Positions 46,623 through 60,396 of a DNA stretch of 64,000 nucleotides are shown one piece after another (the stretch's first letter is position 1; each line of letters opens with the position of its first letter). The notes below the pieces were generated by a model. The model searched no databases, was not told the DNA's origin, and saw only the letters and a list, made by a program, of their open reading frames with translations. Where the stretch lies: positions 23,436,116 through 23,500,115 of the forward strand of contig NC_092801.1 of the NCBI RefSeq assembly GCF_918797505.1, given 5' to 3'. The stretch is from Bemisia tabaci. Its lineage: Eukaryota; Arthropoda; Insecta; Hemiptera; Aleyrodidae. The position numbers and the translations under genes were made by a program.

Positions 46623-49012
46623 GAAAAAAGTTCAAGGTAAAGTTCAAAGATACAAAGGTGTACTGCTATCAGGACAAAAGTTTTCTTTTAGTCAGTCTCG
46701 AATCCTGTCATTACGAATTTCACTCAAGGAAACCTTGAAATTGAGAAAAAGTATTAGGATATAAAAAAAGAATGGGGTAAACAAATGTAAAATGCTGTGA
46801 ATTCTCTTTTCACCCCTGCTTTCTGAAAATGTACACAAGGAAAATTTCAGTTTTTAAGTTAATCATGCTCAGGAGATTGTACCTACAGAACATTACATCA
46901 GATAATAAGTACTAGATGGGCAAGTACTAAATGACACCACGTAATGTGGCAAGTACTAGATTTCCTGGTTTTATGAATAGAATCCTTCTGAGAAATAACG
47001 CAAGTACCAAATCCCTGGATTTATTAGGCAAGAACCTGAGGAGAAATAAGTACTTACAAAACAGGATTTCGCTACAGGGCAACATTGTCTCTGATAAAGA
47101 AGCTGTCTGTTGAATTAGATAGACTACTTTTGCATAGCCAGTGGCTTTGAAGATCACTCAGAATTTTGCAAGTTTGTTTCATTCAAATATTAGTCTCGAC
47201 GCTTAAGTATATGAATTCTCTCGCTATCCAACATACTTCAAAATCTAGAGCTCGTGTTAATATGTTGAGAGAAACGTCCATCTCTGATAAGGTCCGAATT
47301 AGCACTCAACAGGTTAATACATGCAGGACTGGATCTGACTTCAGATGGCAACACTAATGAGAGGTGACATAAAAAATACTTTGACGTATGTCTCGACATG
47401 CGGTGCACAAGCACTAGTAAGGTAGAAGATCCTAAATTAATTTATACCATCAGACATTATAGTAAAAAAATAAAAATTAAATTAAATGCTTGCAATTGAT
47501 TGCAAAAAAAAGTTTATGTTGGTTCCTACCTGTACTAGATTTACATATCAAATTATCGACGAAACATACATCAACAGGTGATAAGCTCTGGAAAACTTAC
47601 TTAGAATCAGCTGTGATTGTGAACGACCAGATGACAAGACAAGAAGTTAATATAGTCTTGAAAAAGGCTAACAAACAATTACAGTTGAAAATTATTTAGA
47701 TTTCTTCGGATATAAAGCAACTAACTGCTTACGAAGGAGACGTTTTCCTACGGACATGGCTAAAGGCTGTTAAGCAATATTAGTTTACAACATTTATTGA
47801 GGATAGAGAATCCTAATATCCAAAATCTTGCTAGCGATGGTAAATTCCTGGCTGATATGAAGAAGGAATTACATGCACAGAACATTTAAATTTCAAAAAA
47901 TATGTTTGGTTGTTTACATAATAGCTGCCGCCATACCTGCAGCTGTGGTCCAGACGAAAGAGGCTGGGAATCCGGACTGGGTTTTCGAACTGAGCAGCAA
48001 ACCACTGATAAAGTATAGAGCCGATTTATGAACACATAAGACGTTGGTTTAAAACACTTTGAGACGTTCAATAAAATGGTAATTTATCGAAAAATGGGGA
48101 TGGAAAAAATTTTTCGCCACGGACAAAAACATCAACAATGACGAATGGTGCATTTCGGCATCTAACGTGTTGACTGATGATAGAGCACTAAAATTGGCGG
48201 GAGTTTCAACTTTGCGGGGATCAGAGCGCAGGAATTGTTCAAATCCTTAAAAACTCTTCGAATTTTTCACGAAAAAGGAGAAAAAAAAGTGTACAAATAG
48301 ATGCGTAATGTGGTACACGCACACACGTTTATTACTTTGGATCTCAACCCAGATACAACCCAATTCAGCCCAGGGTTTATCTCTCTTTATTATTAGGTAG
48401 CCAGATAATATATTCAGTGGTTTCTGATTGCAAAATTATTTTAACTGAAATGTGATGGGTCAAGGTCTAATCATTGATTAATAAAATAAATTATTTTTCT
48501 AGATAGCTTTGAAAGGGATGTAAACGCCTTTAATTTTATTAACTCCTGAGTTTAGTTATGTTGCAACCAGAGAAAAATGTTTATCATCTTTTCATCGTCT
48601 TGAAACAGCAACCTCACGTGACCCTCACTTTTTCAAAGTACCTTTTTTCCTGCAGATAAGTGTTTTTATTAAGTTGCTGGTTGCCACTTTAGTGAGAGCT
48701 CAAAATCAGTGATGAGGGATTGACTTAGCCAGTGAGCAGGAGGTGCCGTTCCTGGTTTTGTTGGCAGAGGATAAGTTGGACTGATTTTAACAGAAACAGA
48801 AATGAACAAAGTTGTACTATTAGAAAAAACAGTAAGTTTGCAGTAGTTTCAACTTCCAATTTTATCCATACATTTTCTTTTGCAAAAAATTCAAAGGCAA
48901 GAAAAATTAATTTAAATATAAAGATAGTCGCTATATTTTGTCTTTATAATGTAGAGTTTTCGGAGAAATAATAACTCTAAACCTCTTTTACTCACTTTCA
49001 CACTTGGAACAA
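46623..49012. other. Upstream region of SFT2 gene, no further gene seen
   Basis: Holds a possible noncoding SFT2 exon ending at 47937. No conserved protein block, tRNA or clear transposon ends were found. Confidence 0.5.
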
Positions 49013-49282
49013 TTTGAGGGGCTTGGAGGCCAACAAGGCGTATGAGTGCAGTTTTCAAAAACATTGAGATATTATGTAGTGATTTCAACTAAATAATATT
49101 AGTTTAAAACAAATTCTGTGAAAAATTCACCGATAAAATCCAATTTTTACTTAAGCATCAAAAAGTGAGTTTGAACTTTTTATCTGCCTTGAGGTTTCAT
49201 ATGATTTGGAAACTTCAAACACAGTGGTTTTTTTGGAAATAGCAAAAACTGCACTATTGTAACTTGTCCTCTAAGCCCCTCA
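49013..49282. mobile_element. MITE family C copy 2
   Basis: 270 bp. Ends TTGAGGGGCTTGGAGG and AAGCCCCTCA. Inner 'gtgcagtttt' is inverted against 'aaaactgcac'. Same body phrases as the copy at 50.97 kb. Confidence 0.75.
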
Positions 49283-50965
49283 TTTGGTGCTCTTATTCGA
49301 ACATTTTCTAAAAAATTACTTCTGCAAATTTTCAATGGTAAGTAAGAACATCCACAGAGAGATATTTTGTACATTTTATTCTTCTTTTAGATAAGTAAGT
49401 AAGTAAAAGCAATTCCCAGTATATACATTTTAAAAAAATAAAAGCATCAAAAAAGATAAATTGATAGGTAAAAAAAGGCTGGTTAGGATGAGAATCAAGA
49501 GCGGAAAAAAAATAAGGCTGACTTTCAAATTCTTTTTCCATTTTATTCAAATTTTTTTGGTGTGATAATTGCTGAACATAGAATAATGAGGAGAAAAAAT
49601 GTTAGAGATGCGAGAGATGTTAGAATGCCAGATGATTGAATGAACACAGAGGTTTCTTCCAAAAGATTACACTTGCAGTCAAAGTTTTGCACCAAAATAC
49701 AATTTGAAATGTACTGCAATCAGTACTAATTTGACAATTATGAAAAAAAAATAATCGGACAGGATTTGATACCCACAAAATAGGTGATTAGTCTGCGGGT
49801 AGGTAAGTATAAAGCCAAATGCTGGATGAGTCCATAATTTTACATTTATTAAACTTCTGTAACTGACCAGAATTTGTAGTTTACAATAGAATGTTAACCA
49901 TAAATATTAGGTATTTGAAAAACAAATATCATGTGGGTTTTTTTCAAACACCTCCTTAAAGCTGTCAACAACTAACTGACATTCATCATCTAACGATACT
50001 AAAACTGTTCGAGTTTCTGGAGCTGTAAATTACCCTCTGTAAAACTTAAAAGGACAGTTGGTTGATATCACTTACAAAATAGACAGTCCAAGCAGGGGCA
50101 AGACTAAGGGTTTTTTTTTTATACTAATAGTAGCAGAAATTTAGGCAAGTGCCCGGAGACATCGAAAAATGTCCCAAATCACAGCTTATGAGAACAAAAT
50201 GCAGGTTAAGATGCTTCAGTGAAAAAAAAATGATGTTCTTCTGATAAATATGTGGTGATTATTTCTGGGCAACTTTTTCTCACAATATACAACTGAGATG
50301 ATGATACTGAATGAGGCAGAAAGATAGTGAGAACTTTGGCTTGACTCATTTATGCTATTGAACAAAAATTTACATTTAATCGGTTGGCAAAGTATAGTTT
50401 CTACTACTTAGTTCGGCTGGAATCAAAGATATGTACTTAAACTAACTTCAGCCGATTTTCCAGTGCATCATGACCAGGGTAAGTAACTGATCATTGGAGA
50501 TGCCTTATACAAGTCATACCAGCTGAGTTACATATGTCGAAAGCTCAAAAGCAAAACTATGTACCACCATTGCAGTGTTTCAAAATTTCCGCTCCTATTT
50601 TACTTTTTCGAGGAGAAACTATCCAACTTTATAGCTTGAGAGTTAAACAGAATATTCTGCTAATTATGGAAAAAAAATCAAGAAATTTTTAAAGAAATTA
50701 TGTTGACTAGTGTCCCAAAAGAAAAACAAAGTATGACAGAAAATTTGAAACTTCGCAAACGGAAAAATGCAGTTTTGCGCTTCAGTCATCGATACTTTGA
50801 ACGATCACTACCGGATCAAATAAACTTATTATCATACATTAGTTCTAGATGGATTGATGATCAAGAAATAACAATACGGGTTGATACATTGGCACCAATG
50901 GTGCAATTGAACAACACAGTCTGTACAAAAATACAATATTAGCTTACGAATACTGAATCCATCAG
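49283..50965. other. Intergenic between two family C MITEs, no gene seen
   Basis: AT-rich, no conserved frame. Open frames here lack any family signature. Confidence 0.5.
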
Positions 50966-51222
50966 TTCAGGGGCTTGCAGGACAAGGCGCATAAGTAAAA
51001 GCAGTTTTTGAAAAAATTGAGATATTAATGATTCCGAGTAAATCTAGTCACACTGCATGTTCTGAGAAAAGTGTGCTCCCAAATTCCAATTTTTAAGCAT
51101 CAAAAAGTCAGTTTAAACTTTCTTGCCACCATAAGGATCCATGTAATTTCGAAACTTCAAACACGTACTTCTTGAAATAGGGAAAACTGCACTTATGCCA
51201 CTTGTTCTCCAAGCCCCTCAAT
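50966..51222. mobile_element. MITE family C copy 3, just past PEN-2
   Basis: 257 bp with TIRs TTCAGGGGCTTG...CAAGCCCCTCAA. It ends 120 bp downstream of the PEN-2 stop codon, so it may supply part of the PEN-2 3' UTR or its polyadenylation site. Confidence 0.75.
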
Positions 51223-51342
51223 TATTGTTATAACTAGCTTGAAGAGCTTACTGAAAATAGTTAGGAGACATGTTCAAGTTGGGCACCAATGAAAACGTAT
51301 TGCCGTAGACGATCCAGGTGTTCAAACCACAGCACAAAAATC

Positions 51343-51630
51343 TTATGATCCAGTTGGAATCAAAAAGGATATATCGTCCCCAAAGTCACCCCACTTCACA
51401 CGATTTGTCTGGTATGTATAAATCCAAACAGAGAGAATCACAGTCCACACAGCAACGCCAACTCCTGACATTACGACGAACCGGTAAAGTTCTTGTTCAG
51501 CAGGAACTGTTGATTTTCTATGTGATATTTTAAAAAACGAGACTACGTTGATGAGCCACAAAAGAGGCAGAAACAAAAATCCGCCGTAAAAATAAAGCTT
51601 ACACATGGCAAGTTTCTTTTCAATCTTCAT
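51343..51630 (-). CDS. pen-2: Gamma-secretase subunit PEN-2, single exon
   Basis: Smallest subunit of gamma-secretase; it binds presenilin and is needed for its endoproteolysis and for Notch and APP cleavage. Uninterrupted frame of 96 codons, 95 aa against 101 in human. Family blocks: KLAMCKLYFYGGFLFLPLLW (family: KLxLCRKYYxGGFAFLPFLW), INVVSFF, VPAEQ and WTVILSVWIYTYQTNRVKWG. Two hydrophobic stretches at about residues 17-35 and 53-72. ATG at 51628-51630 is chosen: the frame extends a few codons further but has no other ATG. The usual C-terminal DYLSF reads DDISF here, followed by the expected IPTGS end. Divergently paired with RAB3GAP2. Confidence 0.93.
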   Translation of the reverse strand: MKIEKKLAMCKLYFYGGFLFLPLLWLINVVSFFKISHRKSTVPAEQELYRFVVMSGVGVAVWTVILSVWIYTYQTNRVKWGDFGDDISFLIPTGS

Positions 51631-52137
51631 CGTGATACAATTCAATTTCTGTTATTATGGTTACCGCTACGCACAGAAAGTAAATGCAATACTTGCAGGT
51701 TTGAATGAAACTAGTAGAGATGTCGATGAGAGTTGGAGACTTGAAAAACTGTAATATTTTCGCAAATGAGATAAATTGAATTAATCTTTCAGCCTTTTTT
51801 GAAAATTCTGAAATTCTAACCTAAAATCAAAATAATAACAAATTGTTACGCTCTCTGGTGGGAGATTCAACAGATTCTCCTTTGTTTTGAATTATCAGCT
51901 GTTTTTTTAGGTTACTTTTTGGTTTTTGTCTAATTGTTATTAGTGTTTTGTGGATGATTCCTTTTTCTTGCTTTGTTCCTCTCATTAATATTTATGTTCT
52001 TCGTTCCCAATTAATTTATTTTGGCTCTAAGATGTAATTCAAAGGTCTTAGCCCATAATTACAATCAAACCTTCAAGTGTCAGAAGTGGAAACTTCCGAT
52101 TGGGAATGCTATCAATCAAACTTTAGCGTTGAGAAAG
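51631..52137. promoter_or_regulatory. Divergent promoter region between PEN-2 and RAB3GAP2
   Basis: 507 bp separate the two start codons, which face away from each other. No TATA box and no transposon terminus was recognised. The arrangement implies a shared bidirectional promoter; transcription starts cannot be placed from sequence alone. Confidence 0.5.
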
Positions 52138-55100
52138 ATGTCTTGCCACTTAAAGCCCTTTGCTAAATTACTGGACCTTGATAGCATTCAAAGGAGTCTT
52201 TCTTTTCCAGAAATTACCGAAAATGCAGGTGTGTAACAGTTTCTTGTCGAATAATAATTATTTATGTTCCGTTGCGAGCTGTCGGTACCGTTCATTGTCT
52301 ATGTACTGTCATTGTTTGTCTTGAATTTTTCCCTAAAGTCCAAAATCAACATCCCATCTCCTTTTTAACTTTTCCTCAAGCCCAGTTGTATGACTTTGAG
52401 ATCTGTTAAATTTTCCGTAAATTACTGCTCCTCAAGTAAGTTGTAAAGTTTTCAAGTTTGCTCTCGGCTAATTAAATAAAACGTGACAGAAAATCAGTCA
52501 ATGTGAAATACTGTTAAAGCAATTCTAATTAAATCCATTTAACTGTCACTGTGTTTATTTAGGAGTTATGGAAGATTGTCAAAAAGACAGTACTTAGAGA
52601 AGGTAAAACACAATCAAGTACTTAAAACCCAAAAAATGGCTCACAATTTAAACTGTCTGTCAAGTATCATTCGTAACCATGAGGGAATATTTTCTGTGAA
52701 ACATAATGAGTTTTGCTTCTTTTAACTTCGGGTTGATATGTGTCTATGTTCAATATCTCACTCCTATTTTATTTCACCAGGCGAAACGGAAACTCAGAAA
52801 CACGGAAAGTCGGACACAAGTTCAACTGATTCCAAATGGCTGAAAGACTGTCATATCAGCGTGTCACCAACCGGTGAAATGATGGTCATCGCTAATAAGC
52901 ATAATATGATCATTCTAAATTGTAAGTTTGATTCTTACACCTCTTTTACCTGGCGCTTTGTCTGCCCAAAAATTTTTTCCTCAAGATTTAAAGAGCATTC
53001 AATATTAATCAATTATGAAGGAAAAAAACTTCTAATTCTAGACAGCCCATCCAAAAATTCAGATTTTTATACATTTAAGGATCCAAAGATTACAGAACAA
53101 AAAATTTGCTGACAGGAATTCTAGGTTTCAAATCGTCTATTGTGTGCAAGATATAGGTACAGCCAAGTGATAAACTTTAAATTGTAAGAAAATCACATTG
53201 GGCACATAAAAAAAGCCTGAATTCCATTTTTTAACTCCTTCTTTAGTGTAGCAGTTGTAGCGCTTGCTCTATGACCGGGAGGTCCTTGGTTCGATTCCTA
53301 GCCAGGCAACCAGAGTTTGATTGTCTCCAACAACAGTTCCCTGGGGCTGGCACGATTAGGGACTGAGGATCATGGGACACTTACTGTAAACGTGGCATTA
53401 CATCCTCAGGGGTATTTAAAAGGGGAAAAAATCGTGCAGTCTGCATAATTTGAGATATGCTTTTTCAAATTTGTCGCGTCCGCAGGTGTTTTTACTTAGT
53501 GGCTACCAATTGGGCTTGCCCAGTCTAAAGATTTAATCAATTGAACAAGAAAAAAAAACCTAACTTAAATACCTAAGCAAACGATGTTGCAAACTGTCAC
53601 AAACCTTTCTTATGTAAGTATGATCTCGATTAATTTGGAACTTCAGTTTTTGTGAGACGAAAGAATACGGAGGAAACTAATTATTGAAATCGTAAGCAAG
53701 AAGAAGTCTGAAAGATCGTTTATTTTCATGCGTTTTCATGTTCATAGTGGAATTATTGATTTTTTGATGACTGTATGACTTAATTAAAATATTCTGTTTT
53801 CAGCCAAATGGGATGCGCAGGAAGAAAGTGAAGTGAAAATGAAATACCGTGTCTCAGAGTGCATCGATCCTCGGCAGATCGAAAAGTGAGGCCACATTTT
53901 TTATTTTTAATACTATTCAATGTGCATACATTGATATGGAAATCATTCTTAACAGTTGTATTTTCATGATAGTGTAACATTCAATATCCGAAGTAACCTT
54001 ACAACTTTACCAAAATTCTATACAAATGTGTGGAAATATGGATTTTGATGAACGGTCTCAAAAAATTCATCAAGACTCTTCCACAAGTACTAACGAGAGC
54101 TCTCGAACTGGCTTTATTTTGTTAATTTTTCAGCCAGTTTTGCCCAAAATTCTTTGAAAATCTCAAGGTCCGATCTTCTATGTTGCATCTTAAATACATT
54201 GGTCACCCTGAAAGATTGCCGCTTCAACAGTTTTTGAAAGGCAACAGTCCATAGGTAAACTGATGTGCCTCTTTGAAGCCTTCAGTTTTGTATGTGGAGG
54301 AGACGGAGTTAAATTGCACCATTCTTGAATCCCTGCATTGTCCTGAATTTTACCTCTTCTCTTAAAGCTCTTTTCTGAAGACCAATTTGCATTATATTTT
54401 ATTTTTTATTACAGTGAAACTATTACATCAGTCCTTGTCCTACCGCTAGCTATCGCTCAAAATCGAAAAAGTTCAGTGGCCCAAGCAGAGTGGATTTGCA
54501 TAATGGTCGGTTTTTCCACAGGATATGTTCGATTTTTCACTGAGGTAAACCATTTATGTGCACTCAAATTCTTTTATTTTTGAGTATCGGTGCTGTTGCA
54601 CGTTTTCTTTAAAATTAATTTCCGTAAAGGACGTAAAAAATGAGGAAACCCATATTTCACTTCTTTTTTTTTCATTTAATTAAATTGTAGGCGGGAAAAT
54701 GACTTTCAAGGTTGCCGAAAGTTCAACTCCATTTCAAACGAAAAAATATCTTGCCAACATATTTTGTGACATCACAAGGATCATTGACCTTGGTGATCCT
54801 TTCTCCTGCAATTATTTATATACATTCCGGTCATATAGGAGCCATGATATGATTTACGGTGGTTGAAACCATGGGCCGTCACCTCTTATGATATCATAAG
54901 GAGAAAGCCAATGAGAAACGTTCTTCTCATCACCACAACTTTAAGCTTCTTTTCATTAGTCTGAAAAGCTGTTTCAAGCTTTTTTAAGCTCAGAAACATG
55001 TTCCTCGCTAAAATTTACATAAGTTGCACCTTTTTCCTAAGCCATTCCAGGATCATGCAACAGCCCCATTCATTCATTTATCCCAAGTGTTTCTCCTAAT

Positions 55101-58100
55101 CGTTTTCCTAATTTCACCGGTCTGGTTTTTCCGGATGGTTTATCTAAAAACCAACATTTTGTATTTTAAAAAATAGTTCCTCAATCGCTCAAATTTACAA
55201 CATCGATTTGTATCAAGCTTGCATTGCTTTCTAGTACTCACTGCAGAGAGAATGATTCCCTCTATTGTTTTGTTTATTAGTGAGGTTTGATAAAGTGATA
55301 GTGGAAACGGTTTTAAATCCCTTGTGATGATAACGTTCAGTTGCTTTTATCTCTCCTTTTTTTTCTTTCTTTTTTTACTTTTTTATCCCTTTTAAGATGT
55401 ATTCTAAATAACATATCTGAATATTTCAATCGTTCAGAATAAAAATGTTTATCTTCTCTTGTAGCTTGGCTTACAACTACTGTCCCATCCTCTGCACGAT
55501 GAACCCATTTTAAAACTTAAGTGTCAATCATATCAACCTGGCAGACATTCAATGTGTGGCGAACAATTAGAGGAGGTGTATGTAGTTTATCCGTCCTGTA
55601 TTTGTATACTCCCCGGACCGCTGTTGTTCAATGTTCTCAGAGCCTGCCGCAATCAACTTGCTAGAGGTATACTTCGCAACTTCAATTTTTTTCTTGAGTT
55701 TCTACCTATTAAGTTCTTTTTCATCATAAGAAGCAGTAATGTCTCAAATTGAAGAAAATTAAAATTTTCAAATCACAAATGCACAACGTTTGAAATATAG
55801 ATATAAGCAATGGTAACCTGTCACCATTGTAGTTACTTTTATGGCCGAAGATCTCCCATGACCATATCTAAATAGGCGTAACTGTCAGCAGTTTAATATT
55901 AAACTAATAGATGCAATATGCAAACTTTCAGTGAACTGTCCCAGATTACGTAGTGCAACTACCGTGGTGAAACAGGCTAAACTGCAATTTTCAATTCAAA
56001 TTTCTGTGAGATCAGTGTTTTGTTCATTGGTATTGTCGACTTTTTAGTGTTCATAACTCCTGTAAAATGTTGGTAGATTTTCTAGTTTCTCGTCTCGAAA
56101 AATACCTAGGAAAACTATTTTGTACAAAAGCTCATTTTAAATGTTTTGTTGAGTCTGCTTGAATCTTCCACAGTCCACACGCTCCCTCAGATTTACTTCA
56201 ACTTGAATTAGTTCCAGAAATCCGCACTTTCCTAGAATGGAAAGGAATTATTTGTTTACCTACTGATTGTCTTTGTCTCTACTTTCTAGTGACAGCAAAT
56301 TGTAGTGATATCGTTCCAACTCCTCCGCTGACGTTCAAAAAATGGGGATACAAACAGGGACAAGTTACCGATAGTGCAGTGGTTGGTCTCACATCAGCAA
56401 ACATGTTTCAACACCTGTACACTGCATCTGTATGTGGGGGTTTTAATTCATGGTAAGACTTCTAAAAATCTTGATACGTTCTTCTCTTCCTTTCCTATGA
56501 GAGCTTTCACGTGCAAGAAAGGATTGTGGGAAATTAAAAAAAAAATCAAAATTGTGAAACTTGTTTTGAAATAAGTTGTACTCGTCTCTTTTTGTTTATC
56601 TTACATCTTACATCAATGAACAGTCTGTGTACCAGTGGCGAGGCATGAATAAGCAACTGTCGATCTATTCCCATTGCCTCTGCCCTTGCCACTGCTATGT
56701 ATATAGATATATAACAGAATCCAGACTGTGCATTAGGCTTAATTTAGGGCAAGAGAGGTAAAATAGCTGGCGTGCGCTCTACAAAGTCCCCGTGCCCTCC
56801 AAGATTCCCCATTTTAGGAACAGTTGACGCTTCTACATAAAAATAATGTGTGGCAGGAACATAGTAACTTTATCAACCAACATCTATTCTTTATTAGTAA
56901 TAGTATCATCATTTTTATCGCTCATTTTAGCTGGACCTTGGATTGCAATGAACCCAAAGTTTGGTTTGTTAATTTGAAAAATAAAAAAGAAAATTGAAAT
57001 TTCAAACTTGTGCTTAGTACAGGTGAGGGTGTGCTGAAGTCCCACTAACTATGTTTTAATCCCGCAGGTATCAAAGTAGTGCGCCTCAAAGCACGCTGGT
57101 GGTTGCCTCTGGCAAGCCTTTCTTGGGTTTTCACTATGTCTTGGGTTCAGGATCTCAACAGATCCTTTCGGATCTAGCGAAGTTGGTCACCAACAAACTG
57201 AAGTCAGCTCTGGGTAACGTTGTATCGTAAGTATGAAACTTCCATGATTTTAACAAAATTCCTCAGCTAAATTGCTCTGTTTAAAAACTTGCCATCTCTT
57301 TATTTTTATAGAAGCCAACAAAAAAACTTTCAGCGATCTTGTTTGACACCTTTCATTTGTAGCCTCTAATTTTTTACAAGAACGGTGTATTAAGAGCTTA
57401 GAATTTTTCAAAGAGAAAGGTAATTAGAGTTGCGAGGTTGAACAGAGAAAGATTGAGGAACGAGTTTTTAGAAATGAGATGGCAATTTTTCAAGGTACAT
57501 AATTCAAATCTCAGAAGTTACTGGTGGCTGAATCTACAGTTCTAAATTTTCCCCAGTCCGTACCCAAGATTCACCCTTTTATAGCCTTACACACCTAGAA
57601 GTATCATGTCTTATTAATCTATGAATATCGCTGGAATCACACCTTGAATTTGGCAGCTGAATATGAGAGCTGAATGTCGTTGCTAAACTGTTGAATTCTC
57701 GTAATTTTAGGTATTTTTCATCCTCATTTGAATTAAACTTATTCAAATAGTTCAGACAAACTGATAACTGCTTAATCCTGATTCTCATTGGTGCCTTGAA
57801 TTTTGCACGTGATACTTAAAATTCAGAGCACTACTCAACAATGATGACGCCCACATTCAGCTGCCCATATTCAGCGTGTCCTTCTGGCTCATGAGATTAC
57901 TATCAGCCAAATTAGATACCTGTCAAGAGACAAAATTAAGTCTTGATAGACCAGTTGTGAATAGACCCAAGGTGATCTGGACCACCTTTACCAGCCTTTT
58001 TTTATTTCGAGATTATCTGTAGAGAGATTATCTTATGAGTCTAAGAGAATAAATTCCAGAGGCATCAACTTTACAAAGCCCTGGAAGCCCCAGATATTTA

Positions 58101-60345
58101 AACAACCTCTACCATGTTTCTAATATTTGTCAATTTTTTTGCAATAAAATTACCTAGTGTCAACATGTATTTATTCATATGAAATGAATTTTTTTTATAT
58201 CTTATGATTGAAATTTCAGCGGTTGGTTGGGAGGAGGCGGTCGCAGAGGATCTACATCATCAGAAAAACAAGCTCCTGTGATTGAGCCACCAGAGGCTAT
58301 GTCTATTAGGTAAGTCAGTGTGTGGTCATTGAAATTTTAGTAACGGCTTTAACAATATGAAAGTGAGGAATCGCAAAGTATAACAGTGCTAGAACAGAAA
58401 TACAATGCAGCATTGTGTCGAAATCCGATCAAAAAAACATTTGTTGAGGTTCTAATTTGCTCCATTTTTTAAGTGGCAGAAAAAAAAGTTAAAAAAAAAA
58501 AAACTGAAGTTGTCACGTTTGAAAACTAGTCTTGGCTCAAAATTGGACGTATTTCTGTCAAACGGACCTAAGCGCCATAGGGTGAGGAAGGTAGAGTGGG
58601 GCTTGGATTGGCAGCGGAACCGGGCGCCAGGATCATTCCGTTATGCTCTCAATGCTTTTCCATGGCGCTTAGTTCCGTTTGACAGAACGCGCTATCCGGT
58701 ATTCTAAATTCCTCAAAAGGAACTCAAATTGGCGCTTAGTTCCATTTGACAGAAATACGTCCAATTGGTCGCTCATTTACTGCAATTTACCGGAGATCAA
58801 ACTGAAGTTGTCACTTGAAAACAGCTTATGTCCCAGTATTCGTCACTCATTTACCGCAATTTGTGCATCAGGAGATAGGTCATTTTTTGCATTTTAGTGA
58901 AGTTAAAATGCGTATATTTTCTGTCAAATGTCAGCAATCTAGGAAAGGCCAAATGGGGTAACTCATCAGGTGGTGTGTGCAAGATTGCAAATTTCAAAAA
59001 TATTGTTTTAGGAATTTTTAGTCCAAGTAGTCGAGTGTCCCTTAGTTCATTGAAATTTGCTGTCAGTCTTATCAATTTTTATTTTTTAAAAATTTCAGGT
59101 TTGGGTTGAACGATGTTAACCGGCAGAGCTCTAGTGTCCTCCTCTCTCCGCAGCGCAATCTGGCTGCGATTTGTGATAATTTAGGTAGAGTTATTCTTGT
59201 GGACTGCAACTCAGGACTTGCTATTAGGTAACAAACTTGTCCTTTTATTTATTTTCAAACGGAAAATAATATTTATTCCATTGATTCAAACAATTCCTTT
59301 TCATTTTCCAAAAGAACCAAAGAATACATTTTTTTTAACATTGATGAGAAACAACTGAATCAGCTGAACAGTATGTTCTTCTGAATGAAGCAAAAGTAAG
59401 GAAAATAATATATATTTAACACTGAAAATGCATGTATCCACCTACATACATTCACAATGTAACAGGAGACACATTTAAAAAATGGATATGGTTCTAAATT
59501 AAATATGAAATATCATGATTTATTCAGAACTTAGAATAAATCTATTTTTATCGTAAACATTAGAAAAAATTAAAATTAGCTAAGCTACCTAAAGTATTAA
59601 CGTACCATGCTTTGAGCTCTACATTTTTTTATTATAATGCAACTTTAGACGATTACTGTATTCCATAGAATTCCATGGAACACCAGCCAGTATTCTCTGT
59701 CAGAAACTAAATTAAAGCTCCTTAATGTCACTAGAATTTGCAATTCAAATACCTTTTTCCTCATGAGATGTTGCGAGAAACAAACTTTTGAGCTGAAAAA
59801 AAGCTTTTGAAGTTGAGGCTACAGTGGAAGGGAGTTGGTGTTATGGGAGAGTCCACGTCTAAATCTAGTAAATCTTTCCATGCACAGATAGGGAGCAGAA
59901 ACCTAGCAGGGTTGCCACAGCTGTAAGACAAACAATTACCATTTCGACTCCTGGAGTCTCTATACGAAGTGGCAACCTTGCTGAAAGATTCAGTGAATAT
60001 AGATTCGGATTCTATAGTAACACCGTGGATCCCTGCCCGAACAGCCTCAATTTCAAGAACTGTTTTTGAGCCAGGAAGTTTTTTTTTTTTTTTATAGAGA
60101 ACCAATAATATTATTGTGTTTCTCGCAAAAAACCGTAATAGCAAATCCCTATAGCATGCAAGAGCTCCATAACCTCTGTTGTCACATTATGTTAATCTAT
60201 TTGTACAATATTTATTCGAGCACAAGAAATGTGCTCAAAACTCTACTTATTCCAGGAAGATGGTTCAATCTCCATCTTTTTCAGCTGTTTGGTTGGCTTT
60301 CTGTTGATTCTTATATCTACTTCCTTTCATGAAAACCTCCTCAAT

Positions 60346-60396
<51 letters not shown>

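Noticed and set aside
51631..51645. Upstream extension of PEN-2 to a TTG codon
   Set aside because: Not an ATG; the family N-terminus fits the ATG at 51628-51630.
52021..52137. N-terminal extension of RAB3GAP2 exon 1 from 52021
   Set aside because: Starts at TTG and the extra residues resemble nothing in the family; ATG at 52138 is used instead.
55325..55420. Box C/D snoRNA in RAB3GAP2 intron 4 (GTGATGA ... CTGA)
   Set aside because: About 95 nt apart with a low-complexity T-rich interior and no stem.
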